From Deltaproteobacteria bacterium (GTDB taxonomy: Bacteria; BMS3Abin14): a stretch of DNA of 64,000 nucleotides. The position numbers were made by a program, and so were the translations under genes. This document shows positions 34,665-43,325 of this stretch, one piece after another. The notes beneath the pieces are model-generated. The model worked only from the letters and a program-made list of their open reading frames with translations. It was not told the DNA's origin and did not search any database. The DNA lies in assembly GCA_013151915.1 (NCBI GenBank), contig JAADHJ010000008.1, positions 1 through 64,000 on the forward strand, given 5' to 3'. The number at the start of each line of letters is the position of its first letter. Position 1 is the first letter of the stretch.

Positions 34665-36590
34665 ATGAATAAGCTCGCTAAGACCATCCAGTCCGGTTTC
34701 AACCGAAAACCAGTCTTTTTTTCCCTCCTCCTGATAACCGCGTCGCTGATGATATTCTACTCCAACAGCTTCAACGCCGATTGGCATTACGATGACTTTC
34801 ACCACATCAGGGAGAACATCAACATCCGCAAAATCTCCAATATCCCGGTTTTCTTCAAAGACCCATCGACATTCAGCCGGAACCCACAGACCAACATGTA
34901 TCGCCCTCTTTTAATGACCACCCATGCCATCGACTACCAGCTGGGCCTTCTGACTTCCCGCAACGGGTATGATGTGGTCTGGTACCATGTCACCAACTTC
35001 CTGTTCCACGTTCTGGCATCCTTCGCCTTATTCTTCATTGTCCTGTTTCTATTCAGGAAGAGAATTCCTCTGACGGGGGCCAATCCCATTCTGATCGCGA
35101 CCTTTGCCGCACTCCTTTTCGGCCTGCACACCATTAACACCGAGACTGTCGTTTACGTATCATCCCGCTCCTCGGGGATGTCGGCCATGTTCGTTTTTTG
35201 GGCCTTCTATCTGTATCTTACGGGTACTGAGGAGGGGACGGCAAAAACATGGCCTCTTGTTTTTTCCGGGATTCTTTACACCTGTGGGCTTATGTCCAAA
35301 GAGATAGCGATAACCCTGCCGGCCATGCTCATCTATTACGAATTCCTGCTCAACAATGAATGGATGAAAGGAGAGCGATTTTCCAGGATCATCGCATCAC
35401 TTACAACTCGAATGATGCCCTATGGCATCGGGGCGTTTCTCTACCTGACCGCCCGCCACCTCACCAAGGGGGAAAATCTCCTCAAAGTGCTCACATCCAA
35501 AGGGGGTACGGCTGCCGCCCCCAACCTGTCGTCCCAGCTCGCCACCCAGTCCCGGGTTTGGATCTACTACATCCGGGAGTGGCTCTGGCCTACTTCGCTG
35601 AGCATAGACAAGCCTTTTACGGTCAGTCGGCATTTCTCCGATCCCAAGGTCATCATCTCCCTGATTATCCTGGCGGCGATTCTCGCCGCCGTGGTTGCGG
35701 TGAGGAAGAAATATCCCCTCGTCACCTTCGGGACCCTCTGGTTCTTCACCGCCCTCCTCCCCACCTCTGTATTCCGCCTCAACGTTGTGATGAACGATCA
35801 CAGGCTCTACCTCCCCGGGCTCGGGGCAACCCTGGTTTTCACCTACGTGGCCGCAAGGCTTTTCGTCCGGTTCAGGACCGACAACCGTGCCCTTTTCAAG
35901 GCGTTTACGGCTATCTGCGTCGCTACCCTCCTCTTCATGGGCATCGGGACATTCAAACGGAACATGGCCTTTGCCACCGAGGAAACCATGTGGAAGGATG
36001 TGATCCTGAAGGACAGGAAATCCGTCCGCGGGTACAACAACCTGGGTATCTATTACGAACAGCACAAGGATCTCGACAAGGCGCTGAAATTCTATAACAA
36101 GACCATCCAGCTTGCCCCCATGTTCCCCAACCCCTATATCAACATCGGGAACGTGTACGACAAGAAAAAGGATTTTGAGAGGGCTGAAAGATTCATGAAG
36201 CGGGCTATTCAGCTCAACCCCAAATCAGCCCTGGCAACCTATAACCTGGGCAACATCCTCCGGGAGGCCGGAAAAACGGGAGAAGCCATATTCGCCTACA
36301 GGCACGCGCTGAAACTCAACCCACGCTATATCGAAGCAGCCAACAACATGGCCAATATCTACTTCAAGGAAAGGAAGTATAAGGAAGCCATTTATTTCTA
36401 CGGGAAGGCACTCGCCATCGATCCGACTTTCGCCATGGCGTATTACAATACAGGACTTGCCCAGGAGAACCTGGGGCAAAAAAGAGAAGCCATCAAGAGC
36501 TATGAAAAATTCATGCGATACTGGCTGGGTGATCAAAGATACATACGCATCTCCAGGAAAAGGATATCAAATCTCCAGAGAAGACAATAA
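34665..36590 (+). CDS. TMTC-like GT-C membrane protein with C-terminal TPRs
   Basis: 641 residues. The first external loop has the GT-C acidic motif WHYDDFHHIRENINIRKIS, then about ten hydrophobic segments, ending near residue 440. The C-terminal 180 residues are five TPR units (VRGYNNLGIYYEQHKDLDKA, PYINIGNVYDKKKDFERAER, ATYNLGNILREAGKTGEAI, AANNMANIYFKERKYKEAIY, AYYNTGLAQENLGQKREAIK). The layout matches TMTC-type O-mannosyltransferases, so protein O-glycosylation is a plausible role (inference). It is a close paralogue of the next gene. Confidence 0.75.
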   Translation: MNKLAKTIQSGFNRKPVFFSLLLITASLMIFYSNSFNADWHYDDFHHIRENINIRKISNIPVFFKDPSTFSRNPQTNMYRPLLMTTHAIDYQLGLLTSRNGYDVVWYHVTNFLFHVLASFALFFIVLFLFRKRIPLTGANPILIATFAALLFGLHTINTETVVYVSSRSSGMSAMFVFWAFYLYLTGTEEGTAKTWPLVFSGILYTCGLMSKEIAITLPAMLIYYEFLLNNEWMKGERFSRIIASLTTRMMPYGIGAFLYLTARHLTKGENLLKVLTSKGGTAAAPNLSSQLATQSRVWIYYIREWLWPTSLSIDKPFTVSRHFSDPKVIISLIILAAILAAVVAVRKKYPLVTFGTLWFFTALLPTSVFRLNVVMNDHRLYLPGLGATLVFTYVAARLFVRFRTDNRALFKAFTAICVATLLFMGIGTFKRNMAFATEETMWKDVILKDRKSVRGYNNLGIYYEQHKDLDKALKFYNKTIQLAPMFPNPYINIGNVYDKKKDFERAERFMKRAIQLNPKSALATYNLGNILREAGKTGEAIFAYRHALKLNPRYIEAANNMANIYFKERKYKEAIYFYGKALAIDPTFAMAYYNTGLAQENLGQKREAIKSYEKFMRYWLGDQRYIRISRKRISNLQRRQ

Positions 36591-36600
36591 AATCCCACTG

Positions 36601-38295
36601 ATGAAACGCGGCTCGGTCAAGACCTCATCTCATTATCCATTCATGGCCATCCTCGCCATTGTCATTATCGTGTCGGCCGTTTATTCCAACAGTTTTACCG
36701 GAAGCTGGCATTACGACGATTTTCACCATATAAAACAGAACTTGAGCGTCCGAAAAATATCAAACCTGCCTCTGTTTTTTTATGATCCATCTACATTCAG
36801 CGGGGACCCATCAGCCAGGATGTATCGGCCTCTGCTAATGGCATCGTACGCGGTCAATTATCAGTTAGCGCAAATAATTTCCGGGGACGGTTACGCCGTA
36901 TCCGAATATCACATCCTTAACTTTCTGTTTCATCTCCTGGCGACCATGGGAGTCTTCCTGATTGTCTTTTTTCTTCTTCAAAGGAATACGACCATCAATC
37001 CACTTCCGGCAGCGATATTCAGTGGACTCCTGTTTGGCCTCCACCCGGTGAATGCCGAGACGGTGGTATACATCTCCGCCCGATCCTCAGGCCTGGCCAC
37101 GATGTTCGCTTTCTTCGCTTTCTACATATATGCCCGGGAGACGGCACGTACTCCCGTCCGATTTACACCGCTGGTCATGTCGGCTTTTCTCTATCTTTGC
37201 GGTCTTATGACCAAAGAGATCGTTATAGTTCTTCCCGTGTTGATTCTCTACTACGAATTGCTCCTTAACCGGGCCTGGATGAAGGCGCAGCCCCCACTGG
37301 AGGTTATCAAGATCCTCATGGGCCGGCTTCTTCCCTTCCTGCTGGCCAGTGGGAGCTACCTGTGGATTCGTCATATCGTGCTGGGCGAAAATCTATACGC
37401 TACTTTGACATCCAGGGGCGGTTCTGCCGCCGCGCCCGATTTCACCTCGCAGTTGGCAACACAGGCGAAAGTCTGGGTTATCTATATTCGTGAGATTCTC
37501 TGGCCCACTTCTTTGAGCATAGACAAGTCCTTGACAGTGAGCCGGCATTTTTCCGACCCCACGGTCATCCTTTCCCTGATTATCCTATCGGTAATTATCG
37601 CGGTTGCGATTGGGATACGAAAGAAACATCCCTTGGTCACCTTTGGAACCCTCTGGTTCTTCACCGCCCTTCTCCCCACATCCCTTTTCCGTCTCAACGT
37701 CGCGATGAACGATCATCGACTCTACCTCGGAAGCCTGGGAGCGGTGCTGGTTGCCACCCAGGTTCCAAGTTTTCTGTTTAGAAAAAACAGGTCAGAAAAT
37801 GGTGCCATAATCAAGGTTTTTTACGCTATTTGCCTGGCAATTCTCATACTCCTGGGAACGAACACGTTCCATCGGAACATGGTGTTCGCCACGGATGAAA
37901 CGTTGTGGAAAGATGTATTGAAAAACAACCCGGATTCACTCAGGGCAAACCAGGCATTGGGCTACTTCTATTGGCAGGATTGGCGATTGCGAGAAAGCTA
38001 CATCTTCTTTAAAAAGGCGCTTGCGTTGGGACCTGAGAAACCGGAAACCCATATAAATATGGCAGCAGTCCTCAAGGATTTGGGCAAAACACAGGCAGCC
38101 TTGGAGGAGTTGAAAACGGCCGTACGCCTCTCCCCCAATGACCCCGATGTCCACTTCAACCTTGCCAGGCTTTATCGTTTCATGGGGGACAGGGGTGCAG
38201 CGCTGACAGAATACCGGCAAACCCTCCTGTTGAACCCCAGACACAGTCTGGCGATGTCGGAACTCAGAAAACTGTCAGGAACCGGTATCCCCTGA
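36601..38295 (+). CDS. TMTC-like GT-C membrane protein, tandem paralogue
   Basis: 564 residues from ATG 36601. It shares WHYDDFHHI, YRPLLM, NAETVVYISARSSG, KEIVIVLPV and SFTGSW blocks with the upstream paralogue, so the pair is a tandem duplication. Its TPR part is shorter (ANQALGYFYWQDWRLRESYI, THINMAAVLKDLGKTQAALE, VHFNLARLYRFMGDRGAALT), roughly three units. The divergence of the TPR regions suggests different acceptor or partner choice (inference). It converges with the PpiC-like gene, leaving 16 bases. Confidence 0.75.
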   Translation: MKRGSVKTSSHYPFMAILAIVIIVSAVYSNSFTGSWHYDDFHHIKQNLSVRKISNLPLFFYDPSTFSGDPSARMYRPLLMASYAVNYQLAQIISGDGYAVSEYHILNFLFHLLATMGVFLIVFFLLQRNTTINPLPAAIFSGLLFGLHPVNAETVVYISARSSGLATMFAFFAFYIYARETARTPVRFTPLVMSAFLYLCGLMTKEIVIVLPVLILYYELLLNRAWMKAQPPLEVIKILMGRLLPFLLASGSYLWIRHIVLGENLYATLTSRGGSAAAPDFTSQLATQAKVWVIYIREILWPTSLSIDKSLTVSRHFSDPTVILSLIILSVIIAVAIGIRKKHPLVTFGTLWFFTALLPTSLFRLNVAMNDHRLYLGSLGAVLVATQVPSFLFRKNRSENGAIIKVFYAICLAILILLGTNTFHRNMVFATDETLWKDVLKNNPDSLRANQALGYFYWQDWRLRESYIFFKKALALGPEKPETHINMAAVLKDLGKTQAALEELKTAVRLSPNDPDVHFNLARLYRFMGDRGAALTEYRQTLLLNPRHSLAMSELRKLSGTGIP

Positions 38296-38311
38296 AATCG
38301 TGATTTTCACC

Positions 38312-40087
38312 TCAACCGGTTTCAGGATTTTTCAGATCTGGGAGTTTCTGGGGGAGTAATTCTTTGTTCATCACCACTTTGTGGGATTCAACCAACTCCT
38401 TGAGGTGTTCCATCACAAGCGGGGCCGTCTTCTGGTCCCGAAGCCAGGCCCTGATGGTTTCCTGAACACTGCTGAACGGATAGGTCCCAAAATCACTCTT
38501 TTCGAGAACCTCAATTGCCATGACGCCACCCGTATCGGCGCCAACCACCCTGACGTCGCCCTCGGCCATGGTCCCAAACACTGCTTCCTGTGCGGAATCA
38601 AATCCCTTCTGGCCTTTCCTCAAATAATATATCTTGATTGAATTTTTTCCGTGAAGGGTGTCGACACCTCCGCTCATGGCCTGAAGGATGTCATCAAGGC
38701 CTCCCCCCTGGCTGACAATCCTCTCAAACATCGCCCGGTCCTTTTTGTAAGGGCTGAGGAGATAACGAATCCTCGCGGAAGCGGGAGTGCGGAAACGGTT
38801 TTTATTCTCATTATAATATTTCCGGGCATCATTCCTGGAAACGTTCACCGATGTGTTGTGTTTATAGTCCTGAATGTAGTTGGAATAGAGTATCGCCCCT
38901 TGGGATAACCGGATAACTTTCTCGAGGCTTTCCGGAATAAGCCTCTCCCTCGCAGATTCAGGGATTTCCTCCTCACCTTTCCGCCCGGCCAGGATTTTCT
39001 TCCCAACGACCTCAAGATCGCTCTGGATCATTCCCAACCACCTGTTCGCGGGAATGGAATCGAAAATGTTCTTATAGTTGGTCTTTACAAGGTATCTGAA
39101 GGTTCGATATGTCAGGTCCTTTCCACCCACCGAAAGAACGGGAAGGTCGGAAAACCCAAGTCCCAGATATTCCCTCTGGATTGCCTCCTTGAGGTTTTCT
39201 CTTTTTACCTGAATCCCCTTCTCCTGCACGTACCGGTTAAGATTATTCTGGGCCCTTCTAAAAGACCAGTCCCTACGTTTTCTCCTGAGGTAGTTTGAGC
39301 GCTCCCCTTCGTTCAACTCCTTGCGCTCCTTGACAAGACAGATAATCCAACCTACCCCGGATTCAACCGGTTGACTGATCTGCCCCTCTTGCAGATCAAA
39401 CAGGACCTTATCATCATATGCCCCGAAAAATCCGGATCCCGGAAAAATCAGCCCTGTATCAGGGTTCTTCCTTTCAGACACTTTGAGGTTGCCTGCGGCG
39501 GCCAGGAAGTCCTCGGGGTTTTTCATGGCCTGCCTGGCAATCTGAGCCGCCCCTTCCGAATTAAAGGCCTTCAATGCAAAGTTCATCATGACCCATTGAG
39601 AAGGTATCATGCTTTTTATCTCCGCCGGAGAAAACTCGGCATTGTTCACGAACCACTTCATGAATTCAGGGCCGGATATGGCAAGCCGGACGGCTTCATT
39701 GGAAAATTCAAGGCCGGGCTTCCTGTCATAGCCCTCCTGTCTGGCCTTCTGAACAACAGAGTAGTAGTTCACATAGGGCTGAACGAGGTCCAAGACCTCC
39801 AGATCTTCCCCGCTCTGACCATGCCTTGAGGACATAGCTCGGGAAAATATCTTCTTGAAGATGGCAAGGTCATCCCTGGTAACGGGGTTGCCGTCAATAA
39901 AAAAAACGGCCTCGGACGAAGCCTTTCCAGTTTCTCCCGGCATTTGCCGGCCACTCTCGCCCCCTTTTTTCCCTGCAGAGCAGGATGACAACAAAAAGGC
40001 CAGGACTATGACTAAAAGGAAAACTGATAAATCCAGACGTAATCTTTTCAAATTGCATTTCTCCAATTCGGTAACATTCAGCTCCAA
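38312..40087 (-). CDS. SurA/PpiC-like peptidyl-prolyl isomerase lipoprotein
   Basis: 591 residues. The lipobox AFLLSSC follows a hydrophobic helix. The N-terminal SurA-like chaperone part has FFIDGNPVTRDDLAIFKKIF; PpiC-type parvulin segments follow (NKNRFRTPASARIRYLL, then the AVFGTMAEGDVRVV region and YPFSSVQETIRAWLRDQKT). The middle is rich in charged helices. It should act as a periplasmic foldase or chaperone for outer-membrane or secreted proteins. It is downstream of the thioredoxin and 14-haem genes on the same strand, which suggests help in folding those exported proteins (inference). Confidence 0.7.
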   Translation of the reverse strand: MELNVTELEKCNLKRLRLDLSVFLLVIVLAFLLSSCSAGKKGGESGRQMPGETGKASSEAVFFIDGNPVTRDDLAIFKKIFSRAMSSRHGQSGEDLEVLDLVQPYVNYYSVVQKARQEGYDRKPGLEFSNEAVRLAISGPEFMKWFVNNAEFSPAEIKSMIPSQWVMMNFALKAFNSEGAAQIARQAMKNPEDFLAAAGNLKVSERKNPDTGLIFPGSGFFGAYDDKVLFDLQEGQISQPVESGVGWIICLVKERKELNEGERSNYLRRKRRDWSFRRAQNNLNRYVQEKGIQVKRENLKEAIQREYLGLGFSDLPVLSVGGKDLTYRTFRYLVKTNYKNIFDSIPANRWLGMIQSDLEVVGKKILAGRKGEEEIPESARERLIPESLEKVIRLSQGAILYSNYIQDYKHNTSVNVSRNDARKYYNENKNRFRTPASARIRYLLSPYKKDRAMFERIVSQGGGLDDILQAMSGGVDTLHGKNSIKIYYLRKGQKGFDSAQEAVFGTMAEGDVRVVGADTGGVMAIEVLEKSDFGTYPFSSVQETIRAWLRDQKTAPLVMEHLKELVESHKVVMNKELLPQKLPDLKNPETG

Positions 40088-40104
40088 GAAAACGGGGATT
40101 CAAA

Positions 40105-40186
40105 CTTGATGACTTTTGCAAAAAGTCATCAAGGCGCCTGTTGAAGGGCGCGCAAATCGAAGATTAGTGAGGAAAGTGAAAATGAA
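40105..40186. repeat. Truncated family B hairpin repeat
   Basis: It contains the GATGACTT/AAGTCATC hairpin, the GGCGCC...GGGCGC hairpin and the short AAATCGAAGATT hairpin, then stops inside the GGAAAGTGAAAATG module. It lies between the PpiC-like and thioredoxin genes. Confidence 0.55.
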
Positions 40187-40203
40187 GGGGGGATCATCCC
40201 CCC
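40187..40203 (-). terminator. G/C-run hairpin after thioredoxin gene
   Basis: GGGGGGA and TCCCCCC pair around a TCA loop just downstream of the stop of the minus-strand thioredoxin gene. There is no clear T-run, so termination is possible but not certain. Confidence 0.35.
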
Positions 40204-40214
40204 CCCCAGGAAAT

Positions 40215-40757
40215 CTACTTCAGTACTGCTGTGATACCGTCAATCACCTGCTGTTCTTTGGAAACCATGAATCCTTTCTGTGACATGAGGATAGTCCCGC
40301 TTTTATCCAGCACGACAAACGCGGGGGTAAAGGAGAAGCCAAAAACGGGGGCGGCGGTAAAGGATGGGTCAAGGAAGTAATCGACCCCAAAATGCCACTT
40401 ATCCTCGTAGCGCTTCACTGAAGCTGCGCCGCCAAGATCAACCGAAACAGAGAAAACATCAAATTTCCCATTCAGGTCGTCCTTAAGACCAACGAGGGAC
40501 CCGAGCTCCGCCTTGCAGGCCGAGCAGGCCGTGTTCATGAACTGTATGATGGTAGGCTTCTTTAACTCCTTAATCAGGTTGACCGTCTTGCCGTCGAGGC
40601 TTTGGACATTGATGGCCTCAACTTTGTCGCCGACCTTGTAGACTTTCACTGGGGCATTGTCGCCATCGGCCAGAGCCGACGAACCAGTGGCCGTCAGGAA
40701 AAATGCGAGAACAATAAAGATGGATAACACCAATATCGACCTTTTCTTTAAGCCCAT
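40215..40757 (-). CDS. TlpA-like thioredoxin, active site CSAC
   Basis: 180 residues with a signal peptide (LVLSIFIVLAFFLTATGSSA). Active site IQFMNTACSACKAELGSLVG, then FDVFSVSVDLGG, and the cis-Pro-region FSFTPAFVVLDKSGT. It lacks the Trp usually before the first Cys. Encoded between the 14-haem cytochrome and PpiC genes, it is a candidate reductase for that cytochrome's CXXCH cysteines. Confidence 0.8.
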   Translation of the reverse strand: MGLKKRSILVLSIFIVLAFFLTATGSSALADGDNAPVKVYKVGDKVEAINVQSLDGKTVNLIKELKKPTIIQFMNTACSACKAELGSLVGLKDDLNGKFDVFSVSVDLGGAASVKRYEDKWHFGVDYFLDPSFTAAPVFGFSFTPAFVVLDKSGTILMSQKGFMVSKEQQVIDGITAVLK

Positions 40758-40800
40758 TAGACCCTCCTTCCCATCTCATGGGACAACATACAAAACGAAA

Positions 40801-40836
40801 TTTATGGCTGCGGTGGAAAAACACCGCAGCCATAAA
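40801..40836 (-). terminator. Strong hairpin downstream of the 14-haem cytochrome
   Basis: TTTATGGCTGCGGTG (40801-40815) pairs perfectly with 40822-40836 around a six-base loop, a 15-base stem. Read on the minus strand it lies after the cytochrome stop and is followed by TTTCGTTTTG, fitting an intrinsic terminator. It would separate the cytochrome transcript from the thioredoxin gene. Confidence 0.7.
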
Positions 40837-40893
40837 CGATCGGAGCCTCCCGTCACCGCATTGCTTCAGCAAGAACGAAAGCCTGACCTATTA

Positions 40894-43245
40894 TTAGTAG
40901 GGATGGCAATATGCACAGAAAGTCGCATAGTCACCAGGCTTCGTGCCGTCAGGATAGTAAGGCACAAAACTCGTCCCATCGGGGATACTGGCTGGAGGAA
41001 CATAATCACCACCTAACGTAACGTCTGCATTCAGAGCATCGAGGATGTAGTTCGCCGACTGGGTGTTGGCATCATGGATCTGATGGCAGCTATCGCACGA
41101 CATCCGGTCGGCTGCAATATTCCACGTGGCGTCTTTGCTTCCCGACACATAGGTGGTCAGCCAGGCCTTTGCTGTATCGATGTTGAGCACGGCACCTGTA
41201 CGGCTGACGATAGATCCAGTGGTGGGATGCGTTCCGGGAGGCTGGTGGCATGCGACACAAAGGCCGTCCTGACCGCTCGAGTTATTACCGTCCTGGCCTT
41301 CGACAAAGTTGGCCAGCAGGAGATGACCGCCGGCGCCGTTGTTCTTCGCCGGCTGAAGTTCATGGCAGGACTCGCAGACCAATCCCAGACCTTTGGTGGT
41401 GTCGGGACGGAATCGCGGCCATCCACCGTTAGCGCCGGGATAGTCTGTGGTATTGGTCCATTCGTAGCCTGGGACAGTGTAGACACTGCTGATCCTGGGC
41501 TGAAGGTTCGAAGACATGACTGTCGCGCTGTTAAGCATCCACCCCAGATAGTGCGTCCCATTACCGATAATCTGGTACTGGGGCTCGGTGCCGATTGTTG
41601 CGTGCATCGTCGGCGAGAAGTTGGTGGGATCGCCATCCATGCTTATATGGCAGTTCATACAGGTCTCGCTGATGGAGTCCGCTACAGCATCCGTAGCCGG
41701 TGTTGTGGATCTGGCGTTGTCGAGTGGTACCCAGTTGGGATCGAGCCCGACCTTGGCGATACCGCCCCAGTTGTGCGCGCCGCTGCTGGCATGGCAGGTG
41801 GAGCAACTGAGAACGTCATTGGCTTTGCCAGTAACGTTTATAAGTGGGCTGGTGCTGGAGCCGTCAACGCCGGAACTGTCATAGGTGCCGCCAACAGGAT
41901 GGTGGGCGGTGTTGCCGCCCGCCAGATGGCAGTTGGCGCAGAGGTCAGCGGTGGCGTCCCTGGTGATAAATCCATAGTTGGTGGCGCCGATAGCCACAAT
42001 GTCATCTCTCTGGACGATTGCGTTCTGGTTGGCCAGTGGATGAGGCGTGTGGCACGACTCGCAGATGGCCACCGGGGTATTACCGGTGTTATAGGTCGTG
42101 GAGCTTCCGGTGGGCCAGAAGGTTGGGAAGGCTGAAACCCATTCGCCTTGGGGGATAATACCCATGAGAGGATGGGTGTACCCGGTCGCCCCTGGGTCGT
42201 AGGCTGAGCCGGCCAGAGCCGAGGCGTAATCACCACTCAGGGAACCATTGTGACACGCCGTACACAGGGGATTGGCAAGACCTGCTCCGTTGGCGATGGA
42301 CCGTCCGCTGATGGCCCCCGGTGAGACAGTGACGTTTTCTGTTTGTTGATCGATGACGAGGAAGTTCGTGTAGGGGGGGAGGTTCGCCGGAGGGTTCTGC
42401 CCGCTGTTGTTATTATCGGACTTCTGCCCGTGAACGGCATGGCACGTAACGCAGGTCACGCCGCCGGTGAGGCTACCGTCGGAAAGGTGCCCACCCAATA
42501 CCCAGTCGCCGACCCCTGCGGCCTGGACGGATGTACCGAAGGCATTTTCAAAGATGGTGTTGATTGTAATGCTCGTCCATGTACCGTTCCACGCCGCCGT
42601 CACGTCAGCGCCCACGGGATGGGAACCGGGATTGTTGGCCCTGGTGTTGGTCTGGACCCAGTTCTTGCCGGCCGCGCCGCCCTGCACATTTGTGCCGCTT
42701 ACAAAATGCCTGTTGTTATGGCAGTCGGAACACAGGCTTTCCATGGGCAGCCGCAGGAAAGGCTGGTTGGTGTTGTTGTCATGGACATTGTGGCAGGAAG
42801 TGCACTCCATCGTCTTATCGGCAAGAGTCCCTGAATTATTGTCGATGTAGGGCAGGCCGCTGGCGTCAAGGTAGTCCGGATCCTGGTCAGGGATTATGGT
42901 GGGGTCCATAAGAAGCCCGTGGCTCGAACCGCCGAAGACGTAGTTATTGGAAAGCGCGTCGGAGACCGCAGTGTCACCGGCATATGCGCCGGAGCTATAG
43001 TGGCAGGACGCACAGAGATTTCCAACGGTACCGGCGCCCCCAAGGGTGGATGCCTGAACGGGCCACAACCGGTTCGCACCTCCGCCGTGCGGGATATGGC
43101 ACGGAGAGCAGACACCGGACTCCGCAATGCCGGAAGCCGCTCCGCTAAGATCGTGGGGGCTACCTGTAATAGCCGCCCAGCCCGGTGGGGCCATCAGGGC
43201 AACGGCGGCTACCACAGCCAGCAGGATAACAAGTTTTGATCTCAT
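40894..43245 (-). CDS. 14-haem c-type cytochrome
   Basis: 783 residues with a signal peptide (LVILLAVVAAVALMAPPGWA). I count 14 CXXCH sites: CSPCH, CASCH, CTSCH, CSDCH, CVTCH, CTACH, CESCH, CANCH, CSTCH, CMNCH, CESCH, CVACH, CDSCH, CAYCH, the last three residues from the C-terminus. Spacers are long and rich in Gly, Asn and Thr, as in outer-surface multihaem proteins of metal-respiring bacteria. A role in extracellular electron transfer is inference. It lies directly after the FnIII/propeller gene on the same strand. Confidence 0.85.
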   Translation of the reverse strand: MRSKLVILLAVVAAVALMAPPGWAAITGSPHDLSGAASGIAESGVCSPCHIPHGGGANRLWPVQASTLGGAGTVGNLCASCHYSSGAYAGDTAVSDALSNNYVFGGSSHGLLMDPTIIPDQDPDYLDASGLPYIDNNSGTLADKTMECTSCHNVHDNNTNQPFLRLPMESLCSDCHNNRHFVSGTNVQGGAAGKNWVQTNTRANNPGSHPVGADVTAAWNGTWTSITINTIFENAFGTSVQAAGVGDWVLGGHLSDGSLTGGVTCVTCHAVHGQKSDNNNSGQNPPANLPPYTNFLVIDQQTENVTVSPGAISGRSIANGAGLANPLCTACHNGSLSGDYASALAGSAYDPGATGYTHPLMGIIPQGEWVSAFPTFWPTGSSTTYNTGNTPVAICESCHTPHPLANQNAIVQRDDIVAIGATNYGFITRDATADLCANCHLAGGNTAHHPVGGTYDSSGVDGSSTSPLINVTGKANDVLSCSTCHASSGAHNWGGIAKVGLDPNWVPLDNARSTTPATDAVADSISETCMNCHISMDGDPTNFSPTMHATIGTEPQYQIIGNGTHYLGWMLNSATVMSSNLQPRISSVYTVPGYEWTNTTDYPGANGGWPRFRPDTTKGLGLVCESCHELQPAKNNGAGGHLLLANFVEGQDGNNSSGQDGLCVACHQPPGTHPTTGSIVSRTGAVLNIDTAKAWLTTYVSGSKDATWNIAADRMSCDSCHQIHDANTQSANYILDALNADVTLGGDYVPPASIPDGTSFVPYYPDGTKPGDYATFCAYCHPY

Positions 43246-43325
43246 TCGTAAGCTCCTTTGTCTTTAATTCTTTCCGTTAATAAAAAGCTCCTTAATAAAG
43301 AACTTTCACGACCAACCCTTTTCCC

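Noticed and set aside
41074-42135. Plus-strand open frame of 353 codons opposite the 14-haem cytochrome
   Set aside because: Antisense shadow; no domain, and the minus-strand reading has a signal peptide and 14 haem sites.
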